From positions 248,001-312,000 of the forward strand of contig NZ_KB898471.1 of assembly GCF_000377645.1 (NCBI RefSeq): a stretch of DNA of 64,000 nucleotides, read 5' to 3'. Position numbers and translations under genes: made by a program. Below are positions 21,369-30,300 of the stretch, one piece after another. The notes beneath the pieces were generated by a model. That model saw nothing but the letters and a program-made list of their open reading frames with translations, did not search any database and was not told where the DNA came from. Every line of letters begins with the position of its first letter. Within the stretch, counting starts at the first letter, position 1. This DNA comes from Thiomonas sp. FB-6. Lineage in GTDB: Bacteria; Pseudomonadota; Gammaproteobacteria; Burkholderiales; Burkholderiaceae_C.

Positions 21369-22970
21369 ATGAACCCCGACGCCCCCGCAGATGTCGCCGC
21401 GCCAGCGCCCCGTCCGGCGCCCGCGACACCGGCGCACCTGCGGCCGCTGACGGGCGGCATGCTGGTGGCAGGCACCATCGCGCTCAGCCTGGCGACCTTC
21501 ATGAACGTGCTGGACACCTCGATCGCCAACGTGTCCATCCCGGCGATCGCCGGCGACATGGGCGTGAGCTCCTCGCAGGGCACCTGGGTCATCACCTCCT
21601 TCGGCGTGGCCAACGCCATCGCGGTGCCGCTGACCGGCTTTCTCACCCAGCGCTTCGGCGCCGTGCGCACCTTCCTGGCCAGCATCGCGCTGTTCACGCT
21701 GTTCTCCTTCCTGTGCGGGCAGGCGCCGAACCTGCCGGTGCTGATCCTGTTCCGCGTGCTGCAAGGCGCCTCCGCCGGGCCGATGATCCCGCTGTCGCAG
21801 ACCCTGCTGCTGTCGAGCTACCGGCGCGAGCGCGCCGGCATGGCGCTGGCGATGTGGTCGATGACCACGCTGGTGGCGCCCATCGCGGGTCCGCTGCTCG
21901 GGGGCTGGATCACCGACAACATCTCCTGGCCCTGGATCTTCTACATCAACGTGCCGGTGGGCCTGGTGTGCGCGCTGATCACGCTGACCATCTACGGCTC
22001 GCGCGAGACGCCCACCCACAAGGTGCCCATCGATTGGGGCGGGCTGGTGCTGCTGGTGATCTGGGTCGGCTCGCTGCAGGTGATGCTGGACAAGGGCGAG
22101 GAGCTGGACTGGTTCGGCTCCACCGCCATCGTCGCGCTGGCCGTGGCGGCCGTGGTGGGCTTCGTGCTGTTCCTGATCTGGGAACTCACCGACCGGCACC
22201 CGGTGGTCGACCTCAAGCTGTTCGCGCTGCCCAATTTCACGCTGGGCACGATCATGCTCTCGCTGGCCTACGGCATGTACTTCGGCTCCCTGGTGCTGCT
22301 GCCGCTGTGGTTGCAGGAGTACATCGGCTACACCGCCACCGCGGCCGGCGGGGTGCTGGCCTGGGTGGGCCTGTTCGCGCTGCTGTTCATGCCCTTCGTG
22401 GGGCGCTACGCCGGCCGCGTGGATATGCGCTGGCTGACCTCCTTCTCCTTCCTGGTGTTCGCGGTGGTGTTCTGGATGCGCTCGCGCTTCACCACCGGCG
22501 ACACCTACTGGGACTACTCCCTGCCCACGGTGATCCAGGGCGTGGCCACGGCGACCTTCTTCATCCCGCTGCTGGGCATCATCCTGGGCGGCCTGCCGCA
22601 GCAGCGCGTGGCCTCGGCCGCGGGGCTGTCGAATTTCGCGCGCATCACCGCAGGCTCCTTCGGCGCCTCGATCTACACCACGCTGTGGGACAACCGCTCC
22701 AGCCTGCACCACGCGCAACTCGCGCAGCACATCTACGAGGGCAGCCCACGCTCCTCGGCGGTGCTGCGCATGCTGGAGGCGGGCGGGTTGAGCCACCAGC
22801 AGGCCCTCGGGGTGCTCAACCGCCTGATCGACGTGCAGGCCTCGACCATCTCGGTGGACGAGATGTTCCGGCTCAGCGCCTGGCTGTTCGTGGCGATGAT
22901 CGTGATGGTCTGGCTGGTGCGGCCCAGCGCGCCGGGCGCCGCCGGCACCGAGGCGGCCGGCGCGCACTGA
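21369..22970 (+). CDS. DHA2-family MFS multidrug efflux transporter, EmrB type
   Basis: A 533-residue, 14-helix drug:proton antiporter. The N-terminal LATFMNVLDTSIANVSIPAIAG segment is typical of EmrB/QacA (motif D1 region). FRVLQGASAGPMIPLSQTLLL and MWSMTTLVAPIAGPLLGGWI correspond to later DHA2 motifs. No EmrA membrane-fusion partner is adjacent, so it either works alone or pairs with a distant one. Divergence from a MarR regulator suggests induction by a small aromatic or drug ligand. Confidence 0.9.
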   Translation: MNPDAPADVAAPAPRPAPATPAHLRPLTGGMLVAGTIALSLATFMNVLDTSIANVSIPAIAGDMGVSSSQGTWVITSFGVANAIAVPLTGFLTQRFGAVRTFLASIALFTLFSFLCGQAPNLPVLILFRVLQGASAGPMIPLSQTLLLSSYRRERAGMALAMWSMTTLVAPIAGPLLGGWITDNISWPWIFYINVPVGLVCALITLTIYGSRETPTHKVPIDWGGLVLLVIWVGSLQVMLDKGEELDWFGSTAIVALAVAAVVGFVLFLIWELTDRHPVVDLKLFALPNFTLGTIMLSLAYGMYFGSLVLLPLWLQEYIGYTATAAGGVLAWVGLFALLFMPFVGRYAGRVDMRWLTSFSFLVFAVVFWMRSRFTTGDTYWDYSLPTVIQGVATATFFIPLLGIILGGLPQQRVASAAGLSNFARITAGSFGASIYTTLWDNRSSLHHAQLAQHIYEGSPRSSAVLRMLEAGGLSHQQALGVLNRLIDVQASTISVDEMFRLSAWLFVAMIVMVWLVRPSAPGAAGTEAAGAH

Positions 22971-23003
22971 AGCAGCGCAGCGACGCGCGCCGCCCGGCGG
23001 CGC

Positions 23004-24062
23004 TCAGGCGTGCCCGGGCGCGTGGCCGTGGTCTCCGTCCAGGCTCACGCGGTTGCGTCCGGCGTCCTTCGAGCGGTACATCGCGCGGTCGGTGCGCCGC
23101 AGCAGGGTGTCGCGCGTGTCGCCGGGCTTGCGGCTGGCCACCCCCAGCGATACGGTGAAGGGCTCCAGCACGAGATTGTCGCTGCGCCGGCGCAGGCGCA
23201 GCGATGCCACGCGCGTGCGGATGTTCTCCGCCACCTGCGCGGCCTCCAGCAGCGAGGTGCGCGGCAGCAGCACGAGGAACTCCTCGCCGCCGTAGCGCAC
23301 CGCGTGGTCCTCGCTGCGCAGGCACTTGCGGATCGCCTCGGCGACGTGGCGCAGCACCGCGTCGCCCAGCGCATGGCCGTGGGTGTCGTTGATGCGCTTG
23401 AAGTGGTCGATGTCCAGCATCAGCAGGCTCAGCGGCGCGTCCGGCTCGATCGCCATGAGCTCGTCGAGCTCGTTGTCCATGGCGCGCCGGTTCCACAGGC
23501 CGGTGAGCGGGTCGATCAGCGCCTCGCGGCGGTGGCGCTCCAGCTCCAGCTTGAGCTTCTCGCTCTCGGCCAGCGTGACCTGCAGGCGCTGCTGCAGGTG
23601 CTCGTTGCGCTGGCGCGCGCGCTGCGTGGCCGACACCAGCCCTGTGGCGATGATGCGCAGGCTTTGCGCGTCGGCGTCGTGCCCCAGGTGCCCGAGGGTC
23701 GTCTCCAGCGCCTGGCCGAACTCCTCCGCGCCGCGCCCGGCTTCCTCGATGTTCTGGGTCAACTCCCCCAGCAGTTGCTGCAGGTCGTTGCCCACGCTGC
23801 GCAGCGGGGTCGAGCGGTCCACCGCCAGGTGGCGCTCATGCAGGTCGCGCAGCACGAAGGCGTCGATCCTGCGTCCGCTGTGCAGGTACTCGTCCAGGGT
23901 GCGGCACAGCTCCGGGCTGCCGCCGCTGAGGTACTCGTAGGCCACGCCGTAGCTCAAGGGGATCGGCGCGACCTCGTGTTCGAGCAGGAAATCCACGGCG
24001 CGGAAGGCCAGGGCCTTGGCTTGCTCGACGGTGTGCTGGGTGCTCAAGGCGGTAGCGGGCAT
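23004..24062 (-). CDS. Diguanylate cyclase (GGDEF protein)
   Basis: A 352-residue soluble protein that should make c-di-GMP from GTP. The C-terminal half is a canonical GGDEF domain: DPLTGLWNRRAMDNEL, MLDIDHFKRINDTHGHALGD, and RYGGEEFLVLLP, with an RSED inhibitory I-site five residues before GGEEF. The N-terminal ~180 residues are helical with coiled-coil character (ATQRARQRNEHLQQRLQVTL) and no membrane segment; the input signal is unknown. The ATG at 24062 fits the predicted helical N-terminus; the frame is open further upstream without homology. Confidence 0.9.
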   Translation of the reverse strand: MPATALSTQHTVEQAKALAFRAVDFLLEHEVAPIPLSYGVAYEYLSGGSPELCRTLDEYLHSGRRIDAFVLRDLHERHLAVDRSTPLRSVGNDLQQLLGELTQNIEEAGRGAEEFGQALETTLGHLGHDADAQSLRIIATGLVSATQRARQRNEHLQQRLQVTLAESEKLKLELERHRREALIDPLTGLWNRRAMDNELDELMAIEPDAPLSLLMLDIDHFKRINDTHGHALGDAVLRHVAEAIRKCLRSEDHAVRYGGEEFLVLLPRTSLLEAAQVAENIRTRVASLRLRRRSDNLVLEPFTVSLGVASRKPGDTRDTLLRRTDRAMYRSKDAGRNRVSLDGDHGHAPGHA

Positions 24063-24144
24063 GGCGGGGCGGAGTCGAGAAGCCTGAAGCGGGTGGCCAC
24101 CGGCCCGGGGAGTGCTTGCCCCTACCGCAGCCCACGAAGGAAAT

Positions 24145-24174
24145 ATTCTATGAAACCAAGATGTTGTGTGATAA
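24145..24174 (-). promoter_or_regulatory. Candidate sigma-70 promoter for the diguanylate cyclase
   Basis: On the minus strand TTATCA (24174-24169) is followed after 18 bp by TAGAAT (24150-24145). It lies in a conspicuous AT-rich island (about 24135-24205) in an otherwise GC-rich region, roughly 80 bp before the ATG at 24062. Confidence 0.4.
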
Positions 24175-24246
24175 ATCTTAACGGGTTTCTCAGAAATTTC
24201 ACCCCGCGAACGGGGGCTTCGCCACACCCCGCCGGAGCCTGCCGCC

Positions 24247-25083
24247 TCAAGCGAAACGCTCGCCCTGCCGCAGGCCCACCACGGTGCCACGCGGCAGGGC
24301 CTGCCAGTCGCCTTGCCCCAGCGGAACGCTGGCGAGCATGGCCATCGGGTGCGCCTGGGCATGGCTGGCGTGAACCTGCAGCCCGCCCACCTCGTGCCGG
24401 TGCGACGCCGCCGAACGACGCAGCCACAGGTGCAGGCCCGGCTCGCGCACGCTGCCGTCGGCCTGATGCCGGCGGTCGGCATGGGCGAACAGGCTGTCGC
24501 CGTCGGTGTACAGAAAATTCGCCGGCCCCAGCGTGCGCATGTGCTCGGCGAAGGCGCGCACCGTGTCCAGGCGGGCCTGCGCATCGGGCACGCCGGCGGC
24601 GCTCAGCCACAAGGGCTCGAGCATGCGCAGTAGATGACAGAAGGCATGTTCGGAATCGGTCTGGCCGACCGGCTGCGGGGGCATCCGGCCGTTCGCCCGC
24701 GGCAGGGGCCAGCGCGTCCACACCTCCGGCAGGTTGCCATTGTGGGCGAACACGTGCACGCGCCCGCCGAGCTCGCGCACGAAAGGCTGGGTGTTGGCCA
24801 GCGCCACCGGGCCCTGCGAGGCCCGGCGCACGTGGGACAGCACCAGCGGGCTGTGGAAATCGTGGTCCTCCAGCACCCGCGCGAAGGCACTGCGCACCGC
24901 CGGCACGGGCTCGCGCAGCACATGCGCGTCCACCCCGTCGAAATACGCCGCACCCCAGCCGTCCGGATTGCCGGGAACGCCACCGGGCTCGAGCGGCGCG
25001 CCGTGGGTGGCGAATTCGGCAAAGCGCAGGCGCAGGCGCACGCGCGCGGCGCGCGCGCTGCTGACGGCGAACAGTTCGCACAT
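24247..25083 (-). CDS. Class II glutamine amidotransferase (YafJ-like)
   Basis: An Ntn-type amidotransferase of 278 residues. The nucleophilic Cys2 follows the initiator Met (MCELFAVSS). Further class II glutaminase signatures are GNPDGWGAAYF, LSHVRRASQG, NTQPFVRELGG, FAHNGNLPEV and TDSEHAFCHLL. No synthase domain is fused, so this is a stand-alone YafJ/GATase_4 protein whose acceptor is unknown. It lies upstream of the diguanylate cyclase on the same strand with a 184-bp AT-rich gap. Confidence 0.88.
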   Translation of the reverse strand: MCELFAVSSARAARVRLRLRFAEFATHGAPLEPGGVPGNPDGWGAAYFDGVDAHVLREPVPAVRSAFARVLEDHDFHSPLVLSHVRRASQGPVALANTQPFVRELGGRVHVFAHNGNLPEVWTRWPLPRANGRMPPQPVGQTDSEHAFCHLLRMLEPLWLSAAGVPDAQARLDTVRAFAEHMRTLGPANFLYTDGDSLFAHADRRHQADGSVREPGLHLWLRRSAASHRHEVGGLQVHASHAQAHPMAMLASVPLGQGDWQALPRGTVVGLRQGERFA

Positions 25084-25362
25084 GATCGTCTCCTGGGTGG
25101 ATGAGGGGCGCCCCCCCGGGGGCCTCGGACCAGCGTAGCAGCCGCCTCGCGCGCCCAGGGCTACGGGACGTGACAGATCTCGACCATGAGAGCAATAGGC
25201 CCATAGCCGGGTGTGGGCGAATCCCGCCGCCCCTGCGCGCGCGGCGCGAAGGGGCCACCATGGGCTGCAGAAACGCCCGGCGGTTTCCGGGCAGCGGGCC
25301 TGCCACCGCTGCGGTCGCCAGCGCCCGCCTTTGCCCCTCCCTTCCCCACGATGAGGTCAGCC

Positions 25363-25683
25363 ATGCATTTTCCCCATTCCGACCCCTCCCGCCCCTTGCG
25401 CGAAGACGACGCCGCCGGCAGTTGCAAGCGTCCATCGCGCCCGGCCCACAATCCGCAGGCACGCGAAGAGCACCTCCAATACGAACGCGAGCTGCTGCGC
25501 CGCAACCGCGATGTCGAGGCCCAGCTCGACCACGCGCTGGTGGAATCCTTCCCGGCCAGCGATCCGCTGGCAGTCACGCCCGAGGGCGTGTTCCCCGCGT
25601 CCGACCCGAGGCTGGCCGACGACGACACGCCGGAGAATGTCGGCCCCAGCAGTCCGCCCCGCGACGGCAGACAGGGCAGCTAG
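25363..25683 (+). CDS. Small acidic hypothetical protein with ESFPASDP motif
   Basis: A 106-residue hydrophilic, probably disordered protein. Its hallmark is a duplicated motif, VESFPASDPLAVTPEGVFPASDPRL, seen in many small uncharacterised proteobacterial proteins. The N-terminal half contains a charged helix (QAREEHLQYERELLRRNRD). The start is placed at the ATG at 25363 because GAGGT lies about eight bases before it; the frame extends upstream without similarity. No function can be given. The 279 bp between it and the amidotransferase start contains nothing else I recognise. Confidence 0.65.
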   Translation: MHFPHSDPSRPLREDDAAGSCKRPSRPAHNPQAREEHLQYERELLRRNRDVEAQLDHALVESFPASDPLAVTPEGVFPASDPRLADDDTPENVGPSSPPRDGRQGS

Positions 25684-25688
25684 GGCAG

Positions 25689-26711
25689 CTAGGCGCGCGG
25701 CACGCGCTCCTGCACCAGTTGCGCGCGCAGCCAGTCCACCAGCGCGCCCACCTCGGGGCGCTCGCGCGCCTGCTCGCGCAGGACCATGTAATAGAACACT
25801 CCCGCGGGTTGCGGCTCGCCCAGCGGCAGGACCAGGCTGCCGTCGGCCAGCAGCGGGCGGATCAGGCCCAGCTGGCCCATCGCCACCCCCATGCCGGCCT
25901 GCGCGGCCTGCACCGTCTGGTGGGTGAAGTTCAGGTGCAGCCAGCTCAGCGGCACCACCTCGCGATGCCCCACGCGGCGAAACCACGCTTCCCAGGACAG
26001 ATCGTCCAGGTAGGCCAGGCTGGCGGCGGAACTTCCGCCGGGGCCGACCTCGCCGATCAGCGTGGTGCGCGCCAGGTCCGCCGGCGTGCGCAGCGCGGTG
26101 CCGCGGCGCTGCATGTCGGCCAGCAGGCGCGGACTGCACACCGGGGCGATGCGCTCTTCGAACAGGGCCTGCGCCAGCTCCGTGCGCACGGCGACGTGCC
26201 CGGGCCGCGCCAGGCGCAGCGCCACGTCCTGCCCGGTGGCCTCGAGGTCCATGATCTGGTCCGAAGCCTCGACGGCGATGTCCACCTCCGGGTACTCGGC
26301 CTGGAACAGCGGCAGGCGCGGCATCAGCCACAGGCTCGCGAAGGAGGCGAAGGTGGTGATGCGCACCCTCGGGCGCTGCGAGGACTGGCGCAATTGCTCG
26401 ACGGTGGCATCCACCGAGGCCAGCGCGGGCCGCAGGGCCGCGGCGAGGCGCTCGCCCGCGGTCGTCAGGCGCACGCGCGGACCGTCGCGCTCGAACAACG
26501 CCACCCCGACCTCGCGCTCGATGGACTGGATCTGCCGGCTCAGCGCCGACTGGGTCAGCGACAGGTCCCGCGCGGCCGCGGTGAAGCCGCCCAGGCGCGC
26601 CGCCGCCTCGAAGGCCCGCAGGAAGCCGGTGTCGATGCGACGGGCCGGACGCGGGCGCTGCCGGCCCGGAGCGGGCTTCGGCGAGGGAGATTCATCATGC
26701 ATGGAATGCAT
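25689..26711 (-). CDS. LysR-family transcriptional regulator (GcvA-like)
   Basis: A 340-residue LysR regulator. The N-terminal helix-turn-helix follows a ~25-residue basic leader: FLRAFEAAARLGGFTAAARDLSLTQSALSRQIQSIE. The periplasmic-binding-protein-like effector domain (about 115-330) contains ITTFASFASLWLMPRLP, characteristic of the GcvA/AmpR subgroup. Divergent from a DUF2917 gene, with 131 bp between the starts, which is a common pairing and suggests DUF2917 is its target. Confidence 0.9.
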   Translation of the reverse strand: MHSMHDESPSPKPAPGRQRPRPARRIDTGFLRAFEAAARLGGFTAAARDLSLTQSALSRQIQSIEREVGVALFERDGPRVRLTTAGERLAAALRPALASVDATVEQLRQSSQRPRVRITTFASFASLWLMPRLPLFQAEYPEVDIAVEASDQIMDLEATGQDVALRLARPGHVAVRTELAQALFEERIAPVCSPRLLADMQRRGTALRTPADLARTTLIGEVGPGGSSAASLAYLDDLSWEAWFRRVGHREVVPLSWLHLNFTHQTVQAAQAGMGVAMGQLGLIRPLLADGSLVLPLGEPQPAGVFYYMVLREQARERPEVGALVDWLRAQLVQERVPRA

Positions 26712-26842
26712 GGTAGCAATACGAAATTACCGTTTTCCATCCATCCGGGTTGTTCCTAATATCTAGTCACGCCGCCCCCGGAAATCCGCGAAATATTCGC
26801 CCCGAGTCGAGACGGCACCTCGTGACGCTCAAGGAGTACAGC

Positions 26843-27229
26843 ATGATCCTGAGGAATGAACAAACCCTGCGCGTGGAGCGCAACCGGATCAACCTCTTGG
26901 ACGGCGACAGCCTGCACCTGTGCAAGCACGTCGGGGCCGAACTGCGCGCCTACACCCCGCCCGCCCACGATGCCGCCGAGCGTCCGGGCCTGTTGTGGAT
27001 CACCGAGGAAGGCGAGGCGGAGGACGTGTTCCTGCGCCCCGGCGATTCCTACCGCCTGCGTGGCGAGGGCCGCGTAGTGGCGACCGCCTGGGGCGCGCTG
27101 CTGCTGCGCGTGCTGTCGCCGCGCGAAGTCGCCGCGGAGGCCCGCGAGGCGCGTCGGCGCGAACGCAAGCTGCAGCCGGTGCGCAACGGCGCCGGCCCGG
27201 CTTCGGGCCTGGGTTCCTGCGCCGCCTGA
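26843..27229 (+). CDS. DUF2917 domain protein
   Basis: A 128-residue protein of unknown function with a small cupin-like beta domain: LWITEEGEAEDVFLRPGDSYRLRGEGRVVATAWG. The rest is a charged Arg/Glu-rich tail. The ATG at 26843 is preceded by AAGGAG at good spacing, which fixes the start. It is transcribed away from the LysR regulator, the typical arrangement for this family in Burkholderiales. Confidence 0.82.
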   Translation: MILRNEQTLRVERNRINLLDGDSLHLCKHVGAELRAYTPPAHDAAERPGLLWITEEGEAEDVFLRPGDSYRLRGEGRVVATAWGALLLRVLSPREVAAEAREARRRERKLQPVRNGAGPASGLGSCAA

Positions 27230-27258
27230 GCGAGCCTGGGACCGGCCCGGCGACAGCT

Positions 27259-28395
27259 TCAGCGCCCGCCGCCGGGCGCGGCGCCCGCGCCGTGCTCGCA
27301 CAGCCACGTGGCGATGGCCGGCCAGGCTTCGCGCAGGGTGCGCGCTCCCATGAACAGCCCCACGTGCCCGCCGGGAACCACGCGCTTGTGCACCTCGGCC
27401 GGACGCATCAGGTGCTCGGCGGCGAAGACCTGCTCCTTGGGCGTGATGTCGTCCGACTCGCCGGCCAGCAGGTACACGGGGCAACGCACCTGCTCCAGCA
27501 ACAGGCGGCGCCCCAGGCCCACGAAGCGCCCATGGGCGAACTCGTTGCGCTTGAACAGATGCTCGATGACCTGCAGGTACCAGCGGCCCGGCAGATCCAG
27601 CGGGTTCTCGTACCAGCGGTCGAAATCCTCGGCCTTGCGCAGCCAGGCCGGGTCGTCGATGTGCTCGTACAGGTCGATGTGCTCCTGCACGTAATGCTGC
27701 TCCGGATGCATGTTCTTCCATCCGGCCAGCATGTAGCGCCCGGGCATCAGCCCGCCTCCGCTGGCCACCAGCTCCTGGTAGAAACTCATCGGGCTTTCGC
27801 GCACCATGCGCAGCAGCCGCCCATGCCCCGCATGCGTGTCGATGGGCGAGCCGGCGAGCACCAGCGCGCGCACCTTGGCGGGGTAGCGCGCCGCCAGCAT
27901 CGCCGACAGCCAGCCGCCCTGGCACAAGCCGACCAGGCAGACCTCGCCACCCAGGTCGTCGACACAGGCCAGCAGCTCGGCGAGGTACTGGTCGACGTCG
28001 AAGTCCTTCATGTCCGGCGTGGCGCTGTGCCAGTCGGTCAGCAGCAGGTGGTGCACGCCGCCGTCGCGCAGCGTCTGCATCAGGCTCTGGCCCTCGTGGT
28101 AGTCGGCGATCATCGAGGTGTGTCCGGCGTAGGGCGCCACCACCAGCGTGGGCAGGCCGCCGGCCCGCGGCGCGGAGTAGTCGCACAGGCGCAGGGTGCG
28201 CAACTCCAGGCGCGTGCCGTGGGCGGTGGCCAGGCGCGGCTTGATGCCCCCGTGCAGGCGCGTCTCCTCTTCCAGGAATCGCACGTTGCGCGCGACCAGC
28301 TCCAGGCCCTGGCGGGTCATGTCGGCGGCCATCAGCGCCGGCCAGAACAGCGGAACGTTGATATTGGGAGCGGATGGGCTCGTGGACGATTTCAT
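27259..28395 (-). CDS. Intracellular poly(3-hydroxybutyrate) depolymerase-like alpha/beta hydrolase
   Basis: A 378-residue alpha/beta hydrolase related to PhaZ depolymerases and PHA synthases. The nucleophile elbow is GLCQGG with Cys158 in place of the usual Ser, as in PhaZ1-type depolymerases and PhaC. The probable acid and His are in AGESDDITPKEQ and PGGHVGLFMG. TDWHSATPDMKDFDVDQYL matches the family. The short C-terminus and lack of a phasin or phaC neighbour leave the substrate open (PHA chain or oligomer). Confidence 0.75.
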   Translation of the reverse strand: MKSSTSPSAPNINVPLFWPALMAADMTRQGLELVARNVRFLEEETRLHGGIKPRLATAHGTRLELRTLRLCDYSAPRAGGLPTLVVAPYAGHTSMIADYHEGQSLMQTLRDGGVHHLLLTDWHSATPDMKDFDVDQYLAELLACVDDLGGEVCLVGLCQGGWLSAMLAARYPAKVRALVLAGSPIDTHAGHGRLLRMVRESPMSFYQELVASGGGLMPGRYMLAGWKNMHPEQHYVQEHIDLYEHIDDPAWLRKAEDFDRWYENPLDLPGRWYLQVIEHLFKRNEFAHGRFVGLGRRLLLEQVRCPVYLLAGESDDITPKEQVFAAEHLMRPAEVHKRVVPGGHVGLFMGARTLREAWPAIATWLCEHGAGAAPGGGR

Positions 28396-28505
28396 GGCTG
28401 GGCGGCGGCATGCGGGACATTGCGGCGGATGATGCGCCGCACCATGCTACGCGCCCACCCGGACGCGGGCCCGCCCTGCCGGGCGCCCTCCTCGCGGCAG
28501 GCCCT

Positions 28506-30173
28506 TCAGGCGAATCCCGGCCCGCGCGCGCGCACGTAGCGCCGGCCGGCGCGCACGCCCCAGGCGTAGCAGCCCAGCGACAGCACGACGGCAAGCGCGC
28601 TGCCCGCGCCTTCGCCGAACCAGCCCAGGCCGCCGCGCGTGCTCAGCCAGGACAGCAGATAGGTCAGCGCCAGGTACACCAGCAGCCAGGCGCCGCCCTG
28701 CCAGTCGGCGGCGTCGAAGGTGGTCGCGGCGGCGGCGAAGCCGCGGCTGCCGGCGGCGCGCGCGCGCAGGTGCATCCAGGCGTACCAGAGCACTGCGGCG
28801 AGCATCACCGGCAGCGTGGCGCGCAGCACGCTCCAGCTTGCCCAGTACATGACCAGCGTGCTGACGATGAAGGCCAGCGGCGCGACCACGCGCATGCCGG
28901 GCAGGCGGTCGGCCGCCGCGCCGATGCCCTCGGCGCGGAACACCGGCAGCGCCACCGCGCCGATGGAGAAGGTGAACACGATCACCGCGCTCAACGGCCG
29001 CACGATGGCATGCCAGCTGGGCAGCGGCAGCAGCAGGGCCACCCCCACCAGGAAGTTGATCAGCAGCGCGCGGCGCGGAACGCCCGAGGCCGCGTGCACG
29101 TGCATGAGCGCGCGCGGCAGCAGCCCGTTCTTGGCGATGCCGTACAGGTTGCGCGCGTTCGCCGACGTGAACACGATGGCCGAGCCCGAGGGCGAGATCA
29201 TCGCGTCGGCCATGAGCATCCAGTACAGCCAGCTCAGGCCCAGCATGCGCGCGAGGTCCGCGAAGGGCGATTTCATGTTCACGCCGTGCCAGCCGCCGGC
29301 CAGCAGCTGCGGCGGCAGCGCCACCAGGAAGGCGAGCTGCAGCGCCAGGTACAGCGCGATGGTCAGCAGCAGCGTGGCGATCAGCGAGCGCGGGATGTCG
29401 CGCCGCGGGTTCACCGCCTCGCCCGAGAGTTCGACGATGTTGCGAAAGCCGGTGTAGGCGAAGATCAGCCCGGCCGAGGCCACCGCGCCCAGCGCCTGCG
29501 CGTAGCCCAGCGGCGCGAAGCCGCCGTGCGCGCTCAGGTTGGCCAGACCCCCGGAGGCGCCGGCGTGGTCGAAGCCGCTGGCCAGCAGCAGGGCCAGGGT
29601 CAGCAGCGGCACCAGGATCTTGATCGCCGTGACCACGTTGTTGGCGCGGGCGAACAGGCGTACCCCGAAATAGTTCAGCAGCACGAAGCCGGCCATCAAC
29701 AGCACCGCCAGCGCCAGGCCGGGCGGCGTGAGCACGCCGGCGGAGGCGTCGTACACGCCGGGCAGCCAGGCGGCGGCGTACTGCACCACGCCGGCCGCCT
29801 CCGTCGGGGGATTGCTCACGTAGGCCAGCCACATGGCCACGCCGATCACGGTGGCGGCCAGGCGCCCGTTGGAGTACAGCGGGTAGCGCACCAGGCCACC
29901 GGATTCCGGGCGCACCATGCCCAGCTCGGCATAAACCAGCGCCACCATCAGCATCAGCACCCCGCCGACGACCCAGGACAGCAGAGCGGCCGGCCCCGCC
30001 GCGCGCGCGGCGTACATGGAGGCGAACAGCCAGCCCGAGCCGATCACGCTGCCCAGGCCGGCAGCCAGCAGCGACCAGAAACCCAGCTTGCGCTGCAGCT
30101 TGCTGTCCTCGCGTTCGATCGCCGCGGCGTCTTGCGCCGGGCCCTGGGCGGCATGGCCTGCGTGGGTGGTCAT
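28506..30173 (-). CDS. APC-family amino acid permease
   Basis: A 555-residue inner-membrane transporter with about 12-14 hydrophobic helices. The first helix carries the APC substrate-site motif AAGLGSVIGSGWLFA, and later segments include GPAALLSWVVGG and FAYTGFRNIVELSGE. The cytoplasmic N-terminus is about 35 residues. The start is the ATG at 30173; the open frame upstream is antisense noise. The substrate cannot be predicted; family members carry amino acids or polyamines. Confidence 0.88.
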   Translation of the reverse strand: MTTHAGHAAQGPAQDAAAIEREDSKLQRKLGFWSLLAAGLGSVIGSGWLFASMYAARAAGPAALLSWVVGGVLMLMVALVYAELGMVRPESGGLVRYPLYSNGRLAATVIGVAMWLAYVSNPPTEAAGVVQYAAAWLPGVYDASAGVLTPPGLALAVLLMAGFVLLNYFGVRLFARANNVVTAIKILVPLLTLALLLASGFDHAGASGGLANLSAHGGFAPLGYAQALGAVASAGLIFAYTGFRNIVELSGEAVNPRRDIPRSLIATLLLTIALYLALQLAFLVALPPQLLAGGWHGVNMKSPFADLARMLGLSWLYWMLMADAMISPSGSAIVFTSANARNLYGIAKNGLLPRALMHVHAASGVPRRALLINFLVGVALLLPLPSWHAIVRPLSAVIVFTFSIGAVALPVFRAEGIGAAADRLPGMRVVAPLAFIVSTLVMYWASWSVLRATLPVMLAAVLWYAWMHLRARAAGSRGFAAAATTFDAADWQGGAWLLVYLALTYLLSWLSTRGGLGWFGEGAGSALAVVLSLGCYAWGVRAGRRYVRARGPGFA

Positions 30174-30300
30174 CGGAACGTCCCGGCTGAGGAGGGCTGG
30201 ATGGAGGCCGCGGCGGCCCGGTCCTGCGTACCATACGCGAAGCCGGCAGTGCGTGCCACGAGCCCGGCGAATCCACGCAGGGCCCGCATGCCCGGCGGAT

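Noticed and set aside
25084-25362. A riboswitch or structured RNA before the small ESFPASDP gene
   Set aside because: The stretch is GC-rich with some possible stems, but no known riboswitch consensus or expected downstream gene is present.
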